Assembly: GCF_014699035.1 (NCBI RefSeq)
Contig: NZ_JACXAA010000001.1
Span: 248,001 to 312,000, forward strand
DNA: 64,000 nucleotides
Source of the DNA: Spirosoma validum
GTDB taxonomy: Bacteria > Bacteroidota > Bacteroidia > Cytophagales > Spirosomataceae
Reading direction: 5' to 3'
Below the pieces are notes generated by a model. The model was not told the DNA's origin. It did no database searches and was given only the letters and a program-made list of their open reading frames with translations. The position numbers were made by a program, and so were the translations under genes. Below are positions 20,201 to 27,718 of the stretch, piece after piece (the first letter of the stretch is position 1; every line of letters starts with the position of its first letter).

Positions 20201-20437
20201 CGTGCCAACGAAACTGATAACCAGTACGTTATTCTTGCCCGGCACAACGATCGAATACAAACCGTCGGCATCTGTATTTGCTCCTCTGGATGTTCCTTTC
20301 AGGACAACGGAAGCGCCGGGTATGGGTGAGCCATCTTCAGCGGCTGTCACTTTGCCCGTAATGGTCCTCTCCTGGGCCCAGACCGGCACCCAGAGTGAGC
20401 ATAGCAGAAGCATACCCACTAGTAGAATTCCCCTCAT
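17213..20437 (-). CDS. SusC/RagA-family TonB-dependent outer-membrane channel (operon 3)
   Basis: Predicted 1074-residue SusC-type transporter. It has a signal peptide (MRGILLVGMLLLCSLW, ending VWA-Q), a carboxypeptidase-regulatory-like domain (GKVTAAEDGSPIPGASVVLKG), the linker LQEVVVTAQGIVRERKALG, a plug with TSGVSGTGTNITIRGFSSI, PLFVVDGVPFNSS and NNIENISVLKGLAATVTYG, and a barrel ending in Phe (LGGTLKITF). The N-terminal region is nearly parallel to SusC of operon 2, but the plug and barrel differ, so the substrates probably differ. It heads a three-gene operon with a SusD-like_2 lipoprotein and a small lipoprotein. A good Bacteroidota promoter lies about 40-70 bases upstream of the ATG. 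Confidence 0.95.
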   Translation of the reverse strand: MRGILLVGMLLLCSLWVPVWAQERTITGKVTAAEDGSPIPGASVVLKGTSRGANTDADGLYSIVVPGKNNVLVISFVGTASQEIEIGNRSQINVSLIADAKSLQEVVVTAQGIVRERKALGYAVTSLDNKLIEDRPQADVGRILQGKIPGVNITATSGVSGTGTNITIRGFSSITGSTQPLFVVDGVPFNSSTNTRGGLAGQGGFTGGNQTASSRFLDLDPNNIENISVLKGLAATVTYGDQGRNGVILVTTKNGSKKARATEFTVTQSVFTNTAHLPTYQNDYVGGFVQNLGYFFSNWGPTLDEINNYPALNTNTAFTNHPYAFLTNATLRAAMAPYVASVTPYKMQIYPDNVKDFFRTGIISNTSLNISGGSEKVGYNISAGYNKEQGYIPENGLTKLNLGMGLRAQLSKKLSANVSFNYANTDQLSPPLNAAQGNNTLGGFPSVLANVMFTPRQVDLMGWPFESPVDLSTVYFRSGNDIPNPRWILKNYKTTGVVNRFFTTTNLTYDIAKDLILLYKVGLDTYNESQEYKFNKGGVDFVNGFYNTYDVRNTIWDNSMILSYTKPVGERFTLSARLGGNMRNDRTNYSFVVSQNQLARNLFRHNNFIDNVAYNGEVEQTRIGVFGEVTADINDYLFLNLAARNDWTSTVEVANRQIFYPSASLSFVPTSAFAGLRANNVLNFLKIRAGIGTSAGFPNPYSTRSVLNQNARGWLNSSGTTVQTHSVDNVLGNPNLKPELHQEIELGIEGRLFNNKLSFDVTGYQRTTRDLITNTPLDASTGYTATTINIGKIRNEGIEISVSGTPVKTAAFSWDVTGVFSRNIPKVLDLGGTLQEVQISGFGGSLGNYAVVGQPFNVIKGTGYRRNEQGQYLIDARGFLLTTTSPIVLGDPNPAFTSSLINTFNFKGLSLNMMWSYRHGGAMYATTAGALLGRGLTIDNSLEAGFDRAQTMIIPGVKNSDGTPNDIQIATPNFYFDNYYFFGDEGRIFDGSTIRLQEVTLSYQLPKRLLSKVSIKGASIALTGNNIWYRAIHFPKGLNFDTDNLGLGVGNGLGFEFLTGPSSLRLGGTLKITF

Positions 20438-20477
20438 AAATAAGATTAAATTTAGATTAAGAAAAGAGTGCTTTGTA

Positions 20478-20508
20478 CAAATATATCAAAAGCGACTTAG
20501 CCAACAAT
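20478..20508 (-). promoter_or_regulatory. Bacteroidota-type promoter of SusCD operon 3
   Basis: On the minus strand ATTG (20505-20508) precedes TATATTTG (20478-20485) by 19 bases. The -7 box is a perfect TAnnTTTG and the -33 box differs from TTTG in one base. It lies about 40 bases upstream of the susC ATG at 20437. Confidence 0.6.
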
Positions 20509-20730
20509 ATTTCTGATGATTTAAAAAATTTCAATCTTTTATTACGATAAAATACTTTTTATTAAAATAATATTTTGCTTTAAATTATATCTACAATTTA
20601 TTGTCAAATTTCAACTATAACTAAAAGATTCTTAAAAAAGTAGCTACTTAATGAGTATTTACTGCAAGCTGTATACGTCTGCTATATGTGCTTTTATTCA
20701 CTGGCGGGTCAACTGAGAAAGCAAACAAAA

Positions 20731-20756
20731 AACGCCGGATCAAGCGACCCGGCGTT
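20731..20756 (-). terminator. Terminator after the patatin gene
   Basis: An 11-bp stem (AACGCCGGGTC paired to GATCCGGCGTT on the minus strand, one G-T pair) with a 4-base loop is followed by TTTTTTG on the minus strand. It lies 24 bases downstream of the patatin stop codon and insulates operon 3 from that gene. Confidence 0.85.
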
Positions 20757-20779
20757 CAAGTTTTCTCTGGCATGTATAC

Positions 20780-21559
20780 TCAGGAAATCTCCTGCATAGG
20801 CCGATTCAACGCCCTATCAATGTCATTAGCCATTGACAGGGTATGCTGATAACCGACACGAAATAACTCCCGCGCTTTACTGATATCGGTTGTACTATAC
20901 TGAGCCAGTTGAGGGGGTTCAATCAGTACATTACATTTTGAGAATCGGTCTTTTGTTTTACTCTGTACGGCTAGTACCAGACTCCGCTCAATAACACCCC
21001 GCATCGACCGAATGGGTTTACGGGGACCCAGTACATTGCAATGCGATCCAATCAGAAAGTCCACTTTATTTTCAATAGCGTCGACAGGTAGATTATTTAA
21101 GACGCCACCATCCACAAACTGCCGCTTGTTAATCAGCATTGGTTCAAAAATTCCGGGCAGACAACACGAGGCCAATACCGGCCGGATTAGCTCACCCTGT
21201 TCAAAAACAATTAGCTCTCCATCGTTAAGGTCTACGGCTGCTACGTGTAAGGGAATCTTTAATCCTTCGAATGAGTCGTGAGGAATGTATTTTCGATACA
21301 GATCCACAACCATATCAAGCCGTAACAAACCCATACGATTCCAGGCAGGTCGTAAATGCCGCACAAACGAAGAGGATTCAATAATTTTTAAACTCTCATC
21401 AGGTGTGTAGCCCTGCGCCAGTAGTGCTCCCGTAATAGCGCCCGCGCTGGTACCTGCTATCTGATCGAAATGGATATCCATTTCCAGAAGCGCCTTGATG
21501 ACGCCCAGATGGGCAATTCCCCGCGCTCCACCACCCGATAATGCCAAACCTATTTTCAT
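20780..21559 (-). CDS. Patatin-like phospholipase (RssA type)
   Basis: Predicted 259-residue cytoplasmic or membrane-associated serine acyl hydrolase. The oxyanion-hole glycine loop GGGARGIAHLG is at residues 9-19, the nucleophile elbow GTSAG puts the catalytic Ser at about 38, and the catalytic Asp lies in VDGG at about 150, the complete Ser-Asp dyad of patatins. There is no signal peptide, which fits the bacterial RssA/YchK class and argues against the secreted toxin-like patatins. It stands alone on the minus strand between its terminator and a nested palindromic repeat. The substrate is probably a lipid ester, but the sequence does not say which. Confidence 0.9.
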   Translation of the reverse strand: MKIGLALSGGGARGIAHLGVIKALLEMDIHFDQIAGTSAGAITGALLAQGYTPDESLKIIESSSFVRHLRPAWNRMGLLRLDMVVDLYRKYIPHDSFEGLKIPLHVAAVDLNDGELIVFEQGELIRPVLASCCLPGIFEPMLINKRQFVDGGVLNNLPVDAIENKVDFLIGSHCNVLGPRKPIRSMRGVIERSLVLAVQSKTKDRFSKCNVLIEPPQLAQYSTTDISKARELFRVGYQHTLSMANDIDRALNRPMQEIS

Positions 21560-21609
21560 ACGTCTCTGGTTATTGATAAGATAACGGTACGTATAATTTT
21601 TTGGTTTAG

Positions 21610-21703
21610 AAACGTAGTGCGGGTGGTAGACCGTGTAGCCCTCGATTAACAGGTTTTATTAGCCCGTACGACAACTAGGCGGGTGGAAACCCGCGCTACG
21701 TTT
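21610..21703. repeat. Nested palindromic intergenic repeat (hairpins inside a larger inverted repeat)
   Basis: The outer arms 21610-21624 and 21689-21703 are 15 bp long with one mismatch (AAACGTAGTGCGGGT against the complement of ACCCGCGCTACGTTT). The right arm also forms its own hairpin, GCGGGT-GGAA-ACCCGC, at 21679-21694. The whole element fills the gap between the metallo-hydrolase stop and the patatin start and touches the stop codon. The architecture is REP-like; no coding sequence is present. Confidence 0.65.
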
Positions 21704-22539
21704 TACAGAAGCTCTGATAGTTTCCCTTTTTCCTTAATCCGAATGCCTTTCTCGGTCATTTCAACAGTAGCGGCTTCCGTTATAGGATCATGCTCAAAAA
21801 CCAGAATCCAGTTTTCGTCAGCGGCCTGTTGAAGCACCCGGCTTTTTTCATCCATCGTTAGCAGTGGGCGCATATCATAGCTCATTATATACGGTAACGG
21901 TATATGTCCTGACGAGGGAATCAGGTCCGCCATATAGGCTACTTTTCGTCCCTTCATCTGAAAGATCGGCAAGGCCATTTTTTCGGTATGGCCATCAACG
22001 TACAGCAGGTACGTATCGCCGTAGGGAAATATGTTTTCGGACAGAAATTTTAACTGGCCGCTTTCCTGCAATGGCAGAATATTTTCACGCAGAAACGATG
22101 CTTTTTCCCGTGGATTCGGATGAATGGCCCAGTTCCAGTGATCAGGATGCACCCAATACGTAGCGCTCGAAAAAACCGGCGTCAGGTCTTCTCCGCTACG
22201 TTTGACCGCACCGCCAACGTGATCGAAATGCAAATGGGTTAGCAGCACGTCTGTTACGTCCGTTACGTCGTACCCAGCCGCCCGAATCGAGCCGAGCAGA
22301 CTGGCGTTACCCTGAAGATCATAATGGCCGAAAAATTTTGCGTCCTGCTTATCGCCAATACCCGTATCAACCAACAGCAGTTGATCGCCCTGTTCATATA
22401 GTAGGCAGCGCATGGCCCAGGTGCAGCGGTTCAGATCATCAGGCGGATTGAGTTTTTGCCAGAGCGGTTTCGGAACGACGCCAAACATAGCGCCACCATC
22501 CAGTTTGAAAAGACCAGTATCGAGGGTTTGAAGAGGCAT
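21703..22539 (-). CDS. Metallo-beta-lactamase-fold hydrolase
   Basis: Predicted 278-residue MBL-fold metal hydrolase. The zinc-binding motif HLHFDHVGG is at about residues 103-111, preceded by LLVDTGIGDKQ and followed by a further His in WVHPDHWNW, a HTEKMALP segment carrying another ligand candidate, and a C-terminal FEHDP, the normal spread of MBL metal ligands. There is no signal peptide. The ATG at 22539 was chosen over a TTG six codons upstream. The general form matches quorum-quenching-like and other small-ester MBL hydrolases, but the substrate cannot be assigned. It is adjacent to the patatin gene on the same strand with a palindromic repeat between them. Confidence 0.85.
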   Translation of the reverse strand: MPLQTLDTGLFKLDGGAMFGVVPKPLWQKLNPPDDLNRCTWAMRCLLYEQGDQLLLVDTGIGDKQDAKFFGHYDLQGNASLLGSIRAAGYDVTDVTDVLLTHLHFDHVGGAVKRSGEDLTPVFSSATYWVHPDHWNWAIHPNPREKASFLRENILPLQESGQLKFLSENIFPYGDTYLLYVDGHTEKMALPIFQMKGRKVAYMADLIPSSGHIPLPYIMSYDMRPLLTMDEKSRVLQQAADENWILVFEHDPITEAATVEMTEKGIRIKEKGKLSELL

Positions 22540-22604
22540 AGAAACGTTTTTCGGCAAGTTAAGTAGTTTATAGCCATTGACGAAAAACGTTTCTACGGGG
22601 CAAA

Positions 22605-23258
22605 TTATCTATACCGGGAATACAACGTAGCACGATTTACCTGGTCAACAATCGTATAGTCCCGAAACCGCTTCTTAACCTCTATCGCTACTGGATGTTT
22701 TCTCGCGTCAATACGTTTAGTCGTAGCAGCTCCAGCCAGCCAACCGGTTGCGCCTGTTATGGCCATCGTACCGATTACGCCGAGCGCTTTCTGAGTTGTA
22801 GGGATTTGACGACGCGGGCCCGAAAAATTGATATCGAACCCATCCGGAAAAACAAGTAAGCCTACTGTCGACCCAATCGCGCCAATTCCTGCGCCAATTA
22901 AAAACCCTTTGACCAGACTTCCCCGGCGATGTAGCGTTAGTCGGCTGATATCCGTATACCGGTACGTTTGTAAGGGTAAAACCTGCCCGAATGAATCTGT
23001 ATGCGGCAGTGCTTCACCGTGTTGCTTTATCAGGGCTTTCATTTCGCGTTTCGTCCATTCCATTGGAGCCAGTATAATCGTTGAGTCGGTCAGATCATAA
23101 AGTATGCCTTTTTCGGCTTTCGACTGCGCGGCTAAATTTACCTTTACTACGTATTGCCTTGGATAAAATGCGAGCTTTGTCGATCGACTCTGAGCAACAC
23201 AACTACAGCACAACCAACCGATCAGTGATATCAACAAACAGGAAGTTTTCATAGCCAT
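22605..23258 (-). CDS. Exported protein with two glycine-rich hydrophobic segments, unknown function
   Basis: Predicted 217-residue protein. The N-terminus looks like a signal peptide (ATGs at 23258 and 23252 both work) ending near CCSCVAQ, with several cysteines that could form a lipobox. The middle has a beta-like segment around ILYDLTDSTIILAPMEW, then GSLVKGFLIGAGIGAIGSTVGLLVF and ALGVIGTMAITGATGWLAGAATTKR, two glycine-rich hydrophobic stretches that could be short membrane helices. The C-terminus is basic. The DLTDSTI segment recalls envelope proteins that hold a DxTDSxI-type strand, common in Bacteroidota hypothetical proteins. I cannot assign a function. It has its own start on the minus strand, 65 bases from the metallo-hydrolase gene. 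Confidence 0.7.
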   Translation of the reverse strand: MAMKTSCLLISLIGWLCCSCVAQSRSTKLAFYPRQYVVKVNLAAQSKAEKGILYDLTDSTIILAPMEWTKREMKALIKQHGEALPHTDSFGQVLPLQTYRYTDISRLTLHRRGSLVKGFLIGAGIGAIGSTVGLLVFPDGFDINFSGPRRQIPTTQKALGVIGTMAITGATGWLAGAATTKRIDARKHPVAIEVKKRFRDYTIVDQVNRATLYSRYR

Positions 23259-23353
23259 GGGTCGTTAGATGTCAGGCTAAATTGGGGTGTACACTTCATT
23301 AACGCTACATCCGGTTGTGCAGTGGAGGGGTTGAGTTGCGGAACGGCGGTTTT

Positions 23354-25015
23354 TCACTCCTCGCCAACCAGCCGCTTCAGCAGATCGGGTTTCAGGCGAC
23401 GGGACACATCGACCGTAGAGCCATCGTCAAGCATAACCTGACCGCCATCACCCCGCAGGTATTTAACCACATGATTCAGGTTGACGATATGCGATTTGTG
23501 GGTTCGAAAAAAAGGCTCTCCTTCACCACATAAATGATCGAACTCAGCGAGACCACGTGAGGCCAGTACGGTTTTTTGATTCGCGAAATGAATAGTTGTG
23601 TAGCTCCCGGCGGCTTCGAGCCATGTAATGTCGCCCGTTGGAAAAAGCAGGATACCGTCGAGCGTCGGAATGGCAATTTTGTGAATCCGCTCCCGATCTT
23701 CTTTCATGATACGTAACAGGTTTCGTACGTCGTCGGACAAGGGTTCCTGCCGATGTTCATCGTGTAATTTTTCTTCCAGCAATTCATTGTTTTGGGCCAG
23801 GAGTTGCTCGTTCTCCTGAGCGCGTTGCAGCGCTACGTATTGTGCGGTCTGGTATTCTTTCTGATACGTCTGTAGGCGGTCGGCCAGGGCTAACGTAAGT
23901 AAAATTGCCTCACAGGCAGCGCCAATCTGATAGCCGTAAACGACCCAGGTATTCGTAAAGGCCAGCACGTCCAGTAACGCTAGCACGCTCGTCATGGCTC
24001 CGGCAATGTAAAAACTCCAGGCAAGCAGGTAATAACGAGCGGGTCGATAACCCTGGCGATACGTCCAAATACCAAGTACCAACAGCGAGAGAAAGCCTAT
24101 TAAAGTTAATCCGTAGAAACTGCGCTCTAAACCCGGCACATCGAGCAAGCGCAGCAACGTAGTTAGCGCGACTAAAGCCAGCAGCCCAAGAAAATAACGG
24201 TAAAAAGTGGGCAGGAACTCACGGGTACGGAGAAAATTCATTGAAAACCAGATGGCCGCACCAAACGTCAGAGCTGTAATGAGTATATATAGTCGGCCGT
24301 TGTTGAGCGCGGGAACCGATGGCCAAAGCAGATTATACAACAACCCCTCAAACGACATGAACGTAAGGCACGACAGCGTTACGTAAACCGCATAAAGCAA
24401 ATAAACCCGATCACGCACAAGGCCATACACAAACAGATTGACAATCACCATGACCAGCATTAAACCCATTACAGCCCCGTTAAAGAGCGATTCGTTCTGG
24501 AGCTGATTGACAATAGGTCGGATGGGGGCCAACAGGACCGAGAAATGAAGGATATTGTCGTCACGAAGTGCTAAAAATATGGTGCGTAGTCGCTGGCCGA
24601 GTGGTAACACCACCGTATTTGTTAGGAAATAGCGGTTTTTGAAAGGCCGTAACATGCCTGAATGCTGCTCCGTCACAACACCCGTTTCGCTGACTACGTA
24701 TAAGTCAACGTAATCGGCGTCCTGTGTTCTGAACAGCAGAAAAAGTGAATCCGGTAACGTATTGTCAAGACGAAATTTCAGCCAGATGCGTGAGTTGGTA
24801 TGCCCAAAATTGAGTTTTTCCTGGTGACTGAGACGAAAGGCCGAATTTGGACGAGACGCTACGTCGGAAAAAGTCAATCGAAGGGTTGGATCATCCAGAA
24901 TGAAGGCTTTTGGTCCGAGTTCAACAAGCTGATCGGCAACGGGATGTACGACAGGTTGAGCCTTTAGCGATACCCCACAGATAAGTACTAAGAACAGAAG
25001 CCTCGCATACGTCAT
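23354..25015 (-). CDS. 7TMR-DISM membrane receptor fused to a LytTR DNA-binding domain
   Basis: Predicted 553-residue one-component regulator. The ATG at 25015 opens a signal peptide (MTYARLLFLVLICGVSL). Residues ~20-165 look like the periplasmic 7TMR-DISM extracellular domain (for example SRIWLKFRLDN and LFLLFRTQDADYVDLYV), ~177-380 contain about seven membrane helices, ~385-425 a charged coiled coil rich in Glu and Gln, and ~445-550 a LytTR domain (DITWLEAAGSYTTIHF, FFRTHKSHIVNLNHV, DVSRRLKPDLLKRL). The sensor is therefore joined directly to the DNA-binding domain without kinase or receiver modules, so it probably binds DNA while membrane-tethered. It is divergent from the cytochrome b / molybdoenzyme operon, with a 317-base spacer between them that holds a 10-bp inverted repeat, a plausible but untested target. 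Confidence 0.9.
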   Translation of the reverse strand: MTYARLLFLVLICGVSLKAQPVVHPVADQLVELGPKAFILDDPTLRLTFSDVASRPNSAFRLSHQEKLNFGHTNSRIWLKFRLDNTLPDSLFLLFRTQDADYVDLYVVSETGVVTEQHSGMLRPFKNRYFLTNTVVLPLGQRLRTIFLALRDDNILHFSVLLAPIRPIVNQLQNESLFNGAVMGLMLVMVIVNLFVYGLVRDRVYLLYAVYVTLSCLTFMSFEGLLYNLLWPSVPALNNGRLYILITALTFGAAIWFSMNFLRTREFLPTFYRYFLGLLALVALTTLLRLLDVPGLERSFYGLTLIGFLSLLVLGIWTYRQGYRPARYYLLAWSFYIAGAMTSVLALLDVLAFTNTWVVYGYQIGAACEAILLTLALADRLQTYQKEYQTAQYVALQRAQENEQLLAQNNELLEEKLHDEHRQEPLSDDVRNLLRIMKEDRERIHKIAIPTLDGILLFPTGDITWLEAAGSYTTIHFANQKTVLASRGLAEFDHLCGEGEPFFRTHKSHIVNLNHVVKYLRGDGGQVMLDDGSTVDVSRRLKPDLLKRLVGEE

Positions 25016-25332
25016 GATCTCCACGGGTTGCTTACCTTGGCCAAAGTAAGTAAACAAACTTCACAACTTCGCTGATAAGTATCCTGTTTTCAGAAGTTTA
25101 TCCGACGAAAGAAGACCGGCAGAAAGCCCAATTTATGTTCCTGGCTGATGAACGCACTGGTGTATGTCCTAAGAGCAGAGTAAAACATCTTTCCTATAAA
25201 TACTGACAACAAATCAGGAAATCAGTTTCTTGATTCAATCGAACCTACAACAAACGGATCAAGGTCAAACTTTTAAGCCAGGCTGGACGTATATTCATTA
25301 TAGAGTGAAGTCATTTTAACAGTCTCTTCTGC
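25016..25332. other. Divergent control region with 10-bp inverted repeat
   Basis: No gene fits here. The spacer separates the leftward 7TM-LytTR gene from the rightward cytochrome b operon. It includes an inverted repeat AATCAGGAAA-TCAG-TTTCTTGATT at 25212-25235 (one mismatch in 10 bp) about 100 bases before the cytochrome gene. I see no perfect TAnnTTTG promoter for either gene. Confidence 0.45.
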
Positions 25333-26103
25333 ATGAAACGTATCGTCCACAAACATCCGCTGGCCATTCGGTGGTTTCACTGGATCAACTTCCCGGTTTT
25401 GTTCGTCATGATCTGGAGCGGGCTATTGATTTACTGGGCCTACGACCCGTATAAAATTCAAATCGGTGACTACACTCTAATTTCATTCTTTCCGGATGGG
25501 TTTTATAAAGCCCTGAACGTACCGCGTCGGCTGGCTGAAGGCATGGCCTGGCATTGGGTATTCATGTGGCTGTTTATCCTGAACGGTATCCTCTACGTTG
25601 GTTACACATTTATTTCAGGTGAGTGGCGACATCTGGTTCCTGACCGAAACTCATTCCGCGAAGCCATTCAGGTAACGCTTTATGATTTTGGCCTTCGCAA
25701 GACGCAACCGCCGTTCATCAAATACAACGGTGCTCAGAAAATCGCTTATTTCTTAATTATGCTCATGGGTATTGGTTCGGTGCTGACGGGTTTTGCGATT
25801 TATAAACCTACGCAGTTGTCGTGGCTAACCACTCTCCTGGGTGGCTATGAAGCTGCCCGCCTGGAACATTTTGTTTTAACCGTTGGCTATGTTTTATTTT
25901 TCTTTATTCATGTCTGGCAGGTTATCCGCGCCGGATGGCAGAATTTCCAGTCCATGGTAACGGGCTTCGAAGTTCTCAAGCCCAACGATCCTGACCGTCC
26001 ACTTATGGGTAAGCCCACCGATAACCAACCCGTCGAACCATCTGAACCAATCGATGCGCCGGTACAAACTGTTAATCCATCCATACGCCCTACTTTATCA
26101 TGA
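25333..26103 (+). CDS. Cytochrome b (b561/hydrogenase type) membrane subunit
   Basis: Predicted 256-residue integral membrane haem protein. About four membrane helices are visible (RWFHWINFPVLFVMIWSGL, HWVFMWLFILNGILYVGY, IAYFLIMLMGIGSVLTGF, HFVLTVGYVLFFFIHVW), and each of helices 1, 2 and 4 has histidines suited to axial haem ligation (H13/H16 region, H76, the HFVL and FFIHVW pair). The C-terminal tail is cytoplasmic or periplasmic and proline-rich. It overlaps the downstream molybdopterin oxidoreductase by the 4-base ATGA junction, so the two are translationally coupled; together they form a membrane-anchored redox pair, with cytochrome b passing electrons between the quinone pool and the molybdoenzyme (family knowledge). 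Confidence 0.9.
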   Translation: MKRIVHKHPLAIRWFHWINFPVLFVMIWSGLLIYWAYDPYKIQIGDYTLISFFPDGFYKALNVPRRLAEGMAWHWVFMWLFILNGILYVGYTFISGEWRHLVPDRNSFREAIQVTLYDFGLRKTQPPFIKYNGAQKIAYFLIMLMGIGSVLTGFAIYKPTQLSWLTTLLGGYEAARLEHFVLTVGYVLFFFIHVWQVIRAGWQNFQSMVTGFEVLKPNDPDRPLMGKPTDNQPVEPSEPIDAPVQTVNPSIRPTLS

Positions 26104-26900
26104 GTCAGCCAACAGAACCGCAACTTCCTAAAGACGAAATTCCAGAATCGCTGGTCCGTCGGCGCATGATCAAATCGTTCGGCTGGTTTGCGCTGGCGGC
26201 TGCCGTGCCCGTGGGCGTGTATGAATGGATTACGCATAGCGTCGGTGCACAGGGGATCAAACGACCGTTTCGGAAAGTTCTGGAAGCCAACGAGCAAGTT
26301 GCCCGGACCTATTTTAGCGACAACCATTTAGTACGTACGTTTCCAGTTGAACAGGCCACCAAAAAAGCGCGCATTAACGGCTACGACGGCCTTAAATCGC
26401 CCATTCCGGAGGACTGGAAACTGCAAATTGATAGAAAAGATAACCAGCCGCTTATGCTTACCGTTGACGATGTAAAGGCCCTGCCCAAACATGAAATCGT
26501 GTATGAGTTTAAGTGTATTGAGGGGTGGAGTCAGGTGCAGCACTGGGGCGGAGCGCGGTTATCCGATTTTCTGGAGAAATATAAACTTGGGACACGTAGC
26601 GGCAATGCACCCAATCCCGACAACACTAACGATCTGTTTAACTACGTCGGCATGGAAACGCCCGACAAAGGTTACTACGTTGGTATCGATATGGAGAGTG
26701 CTCTGCATCCACAAACGCTTCTGGCGTATGAATTAAACGGGCAACCGCTCAACGCTCCGCATGGTGCACCACTTCGGCTGATCATTCCGGTCAAATACGG
26801 TGTGAAAAACTTGAAACGAATCGGTCGAATTTTCTTTGCCGATGAAAAACCCCGCGATTTCTGGGCCGAACGCGGATACGACTACTACGTTGGTTTATAA
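26100..26900 (+). CDS. Molybdopterin-dependent oxidoreductase of the sulfite oxidase / MsrP family
   Basis: Predicted 266-residue enzyme with a sulfite-oxidase-type molybdopterin domain. The Mo-ligand cysteine is in the family motif FKCIEGWSQVQHWGGARL (around residue 139), followed by YYVGIDMESALHPQTLLAYELNG and the NAPHGAPLRLIIPVKYGVKNLKRI signature that contacts the cofactor. The N-terminus has LVRRRMIKSFGWFALAAAV, close to a Tat signal (RRxFLK with Met and Ile in place of Phe and Leu), so export of the folded enzyme and anchoring near the membrane is likely. It overlaps the cytochrome b gene by 4 bases and is followed 11 bases later by a DUF1223 gene. The substrate (sulfite, sulfoxide or another) is not evident. 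Confidence 0.88.
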   Translation: MSQPTEPQLPKDEIPESLVRRRMIKSFGWFALAAAVPVGVYEWITHSVGAQGIKRPFRKVLEANEQVARTYFSDNHLVRTFPVEQATKKARINGYDGLKSPIPEDWKLQIDRKDNQPLMLTVDDVKALPKHEIVYEFKCIEGWSQVQHWGGARLSDFLEKYKLGTRSGNAPNPDNTNDLFNYVGMETPDKGYYVGIDMESALHPQTLLAYELNGQPLNAPHGAPLRLIIPVKYGVKNLKRIGRIFFADEKPRDFWAERGYDYYVGL

Positions 26901-26911
26901 GCACATACATT

Positions 26912-27649
26912 ATGCACTACGTACTGATTCTTCTAACAGCTTTCGGACTAACAGCCTCCTTACCACCGCGAAATCTGACTAAGCCAGCAATCCAGCCGGT
27001 TGTGGTGTTGGAGCTATTTACGTCGCAGGGCTGTTCCAGTTGTCCACCCGCCGATAAAGCATTGCAGGAAATAACTCAGCAAGCGACTAAATCCGGGCAA
27101 GCGGTTTATGGTCTATCCTTTCACGTCGATTACTGGAATCGGCTGGGTTGGCAAGATCCATTCAGTGCAAAACAATATACTGATCGTCAACGCCAGTATG
27201 ATCACTTGCTAAAGACGCAAACGTACACGCCCCAACTTGTTATCAATGGTAGTCAGAACGTCATCGGCGGGCAACGTGGACGTATTGAGCAGGCTATCCA
27301 AACGATTCAGAAACAACCGGCTTCGGCGTTTATTGGTGTCAATGGAAATCTTGTTCGCGATGTCAAACAAGTAACCGTCACGTATACGTTATCAACTGCG
27401 GGTCCGTATCGCGTGAACGTAGCGCTGGTGCAGAAAGAAGCGCGCACATTCGTTCAACATGGCGAGAATGGAGGCCGAACGTTGGTCAATACGAACGTAG
27501 TACGCCAGTTTAAAACCATTGACAATTCGGGTACATCAGGCAACGTAACGCTTTCTCTACCAACTAATCTACCCGCCGACCAGACCGCCGTACTGGTTTA
27601 CGTTCAGCGAAAAGACAATGGGCAAGTTATAGGAGCGAAACAGTTGTAA
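26912..27649 (+). CDS. DUF1223 family secreted thioredoxin-like protein
   Basis: Predicted 245-residue exported protein of the DUF1223 family. After a short signal peptide (MHYVLILLTAFGLT) comes VVVLELFTSQGCSSCPPADKAL, the family hallmark with a CxxC pair at about residues 37-40, then FHVDYWNRLGWQDPFS and YTPQLVINGSQNVIGG, both highly typical. The CxxC and thioredoxin-like fold suggest periplasmic redox work, though no reaction is established for this family that I can state. It is 11 bases after the molybdoenzyme gene and on the same strand, so the cytochrome b, molybdoenzyme and DUF1223 genes most likely form one operon with a common periplasmic redox theme (inference). Confidence 0.88.
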   Translation: MHYVLILLTAFGLTASLPPRNLTKPAIQPVVVLELFTSQGCSSCPPADKALQEITQQATKSGQAVYGLSFHVDYWNRLGWQDPFSAKQYTDRQRQYDHLLKTQTYTPQLVINGSQNVIGGQRGRIEQAIQTIQKQPASAFIGVNGNLVRDVKQVTVTYTLSTAGPYRVNVALVQKEARTFVQHGENGGRTLVNTNVVRQFKTIDNSGTSGNVTLSLPTNLPADQTAVLVYVQRKDNGQVIGAKQL

Positions 27650-27718
27650 GAACCGGGCGGTTTAGTTTTTACGACGAGCGATGCTTCGGCTAATCGTTAT
27701 CGTATCAACTGTTCCGTT

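Larger units (their letters stand above)
20438..20779. other. AT-rich spacer upstream of SusCD operon 3
   Basis: No gene is visible. The first 70 bases carry the operon 3 promoter, the stretch 20510-20650 is very AT-rich with runs of A and T and no clear palindrome, and the end holds the terminator of the patatin-side transcript at 20731-20756. Confidence 0.6.
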
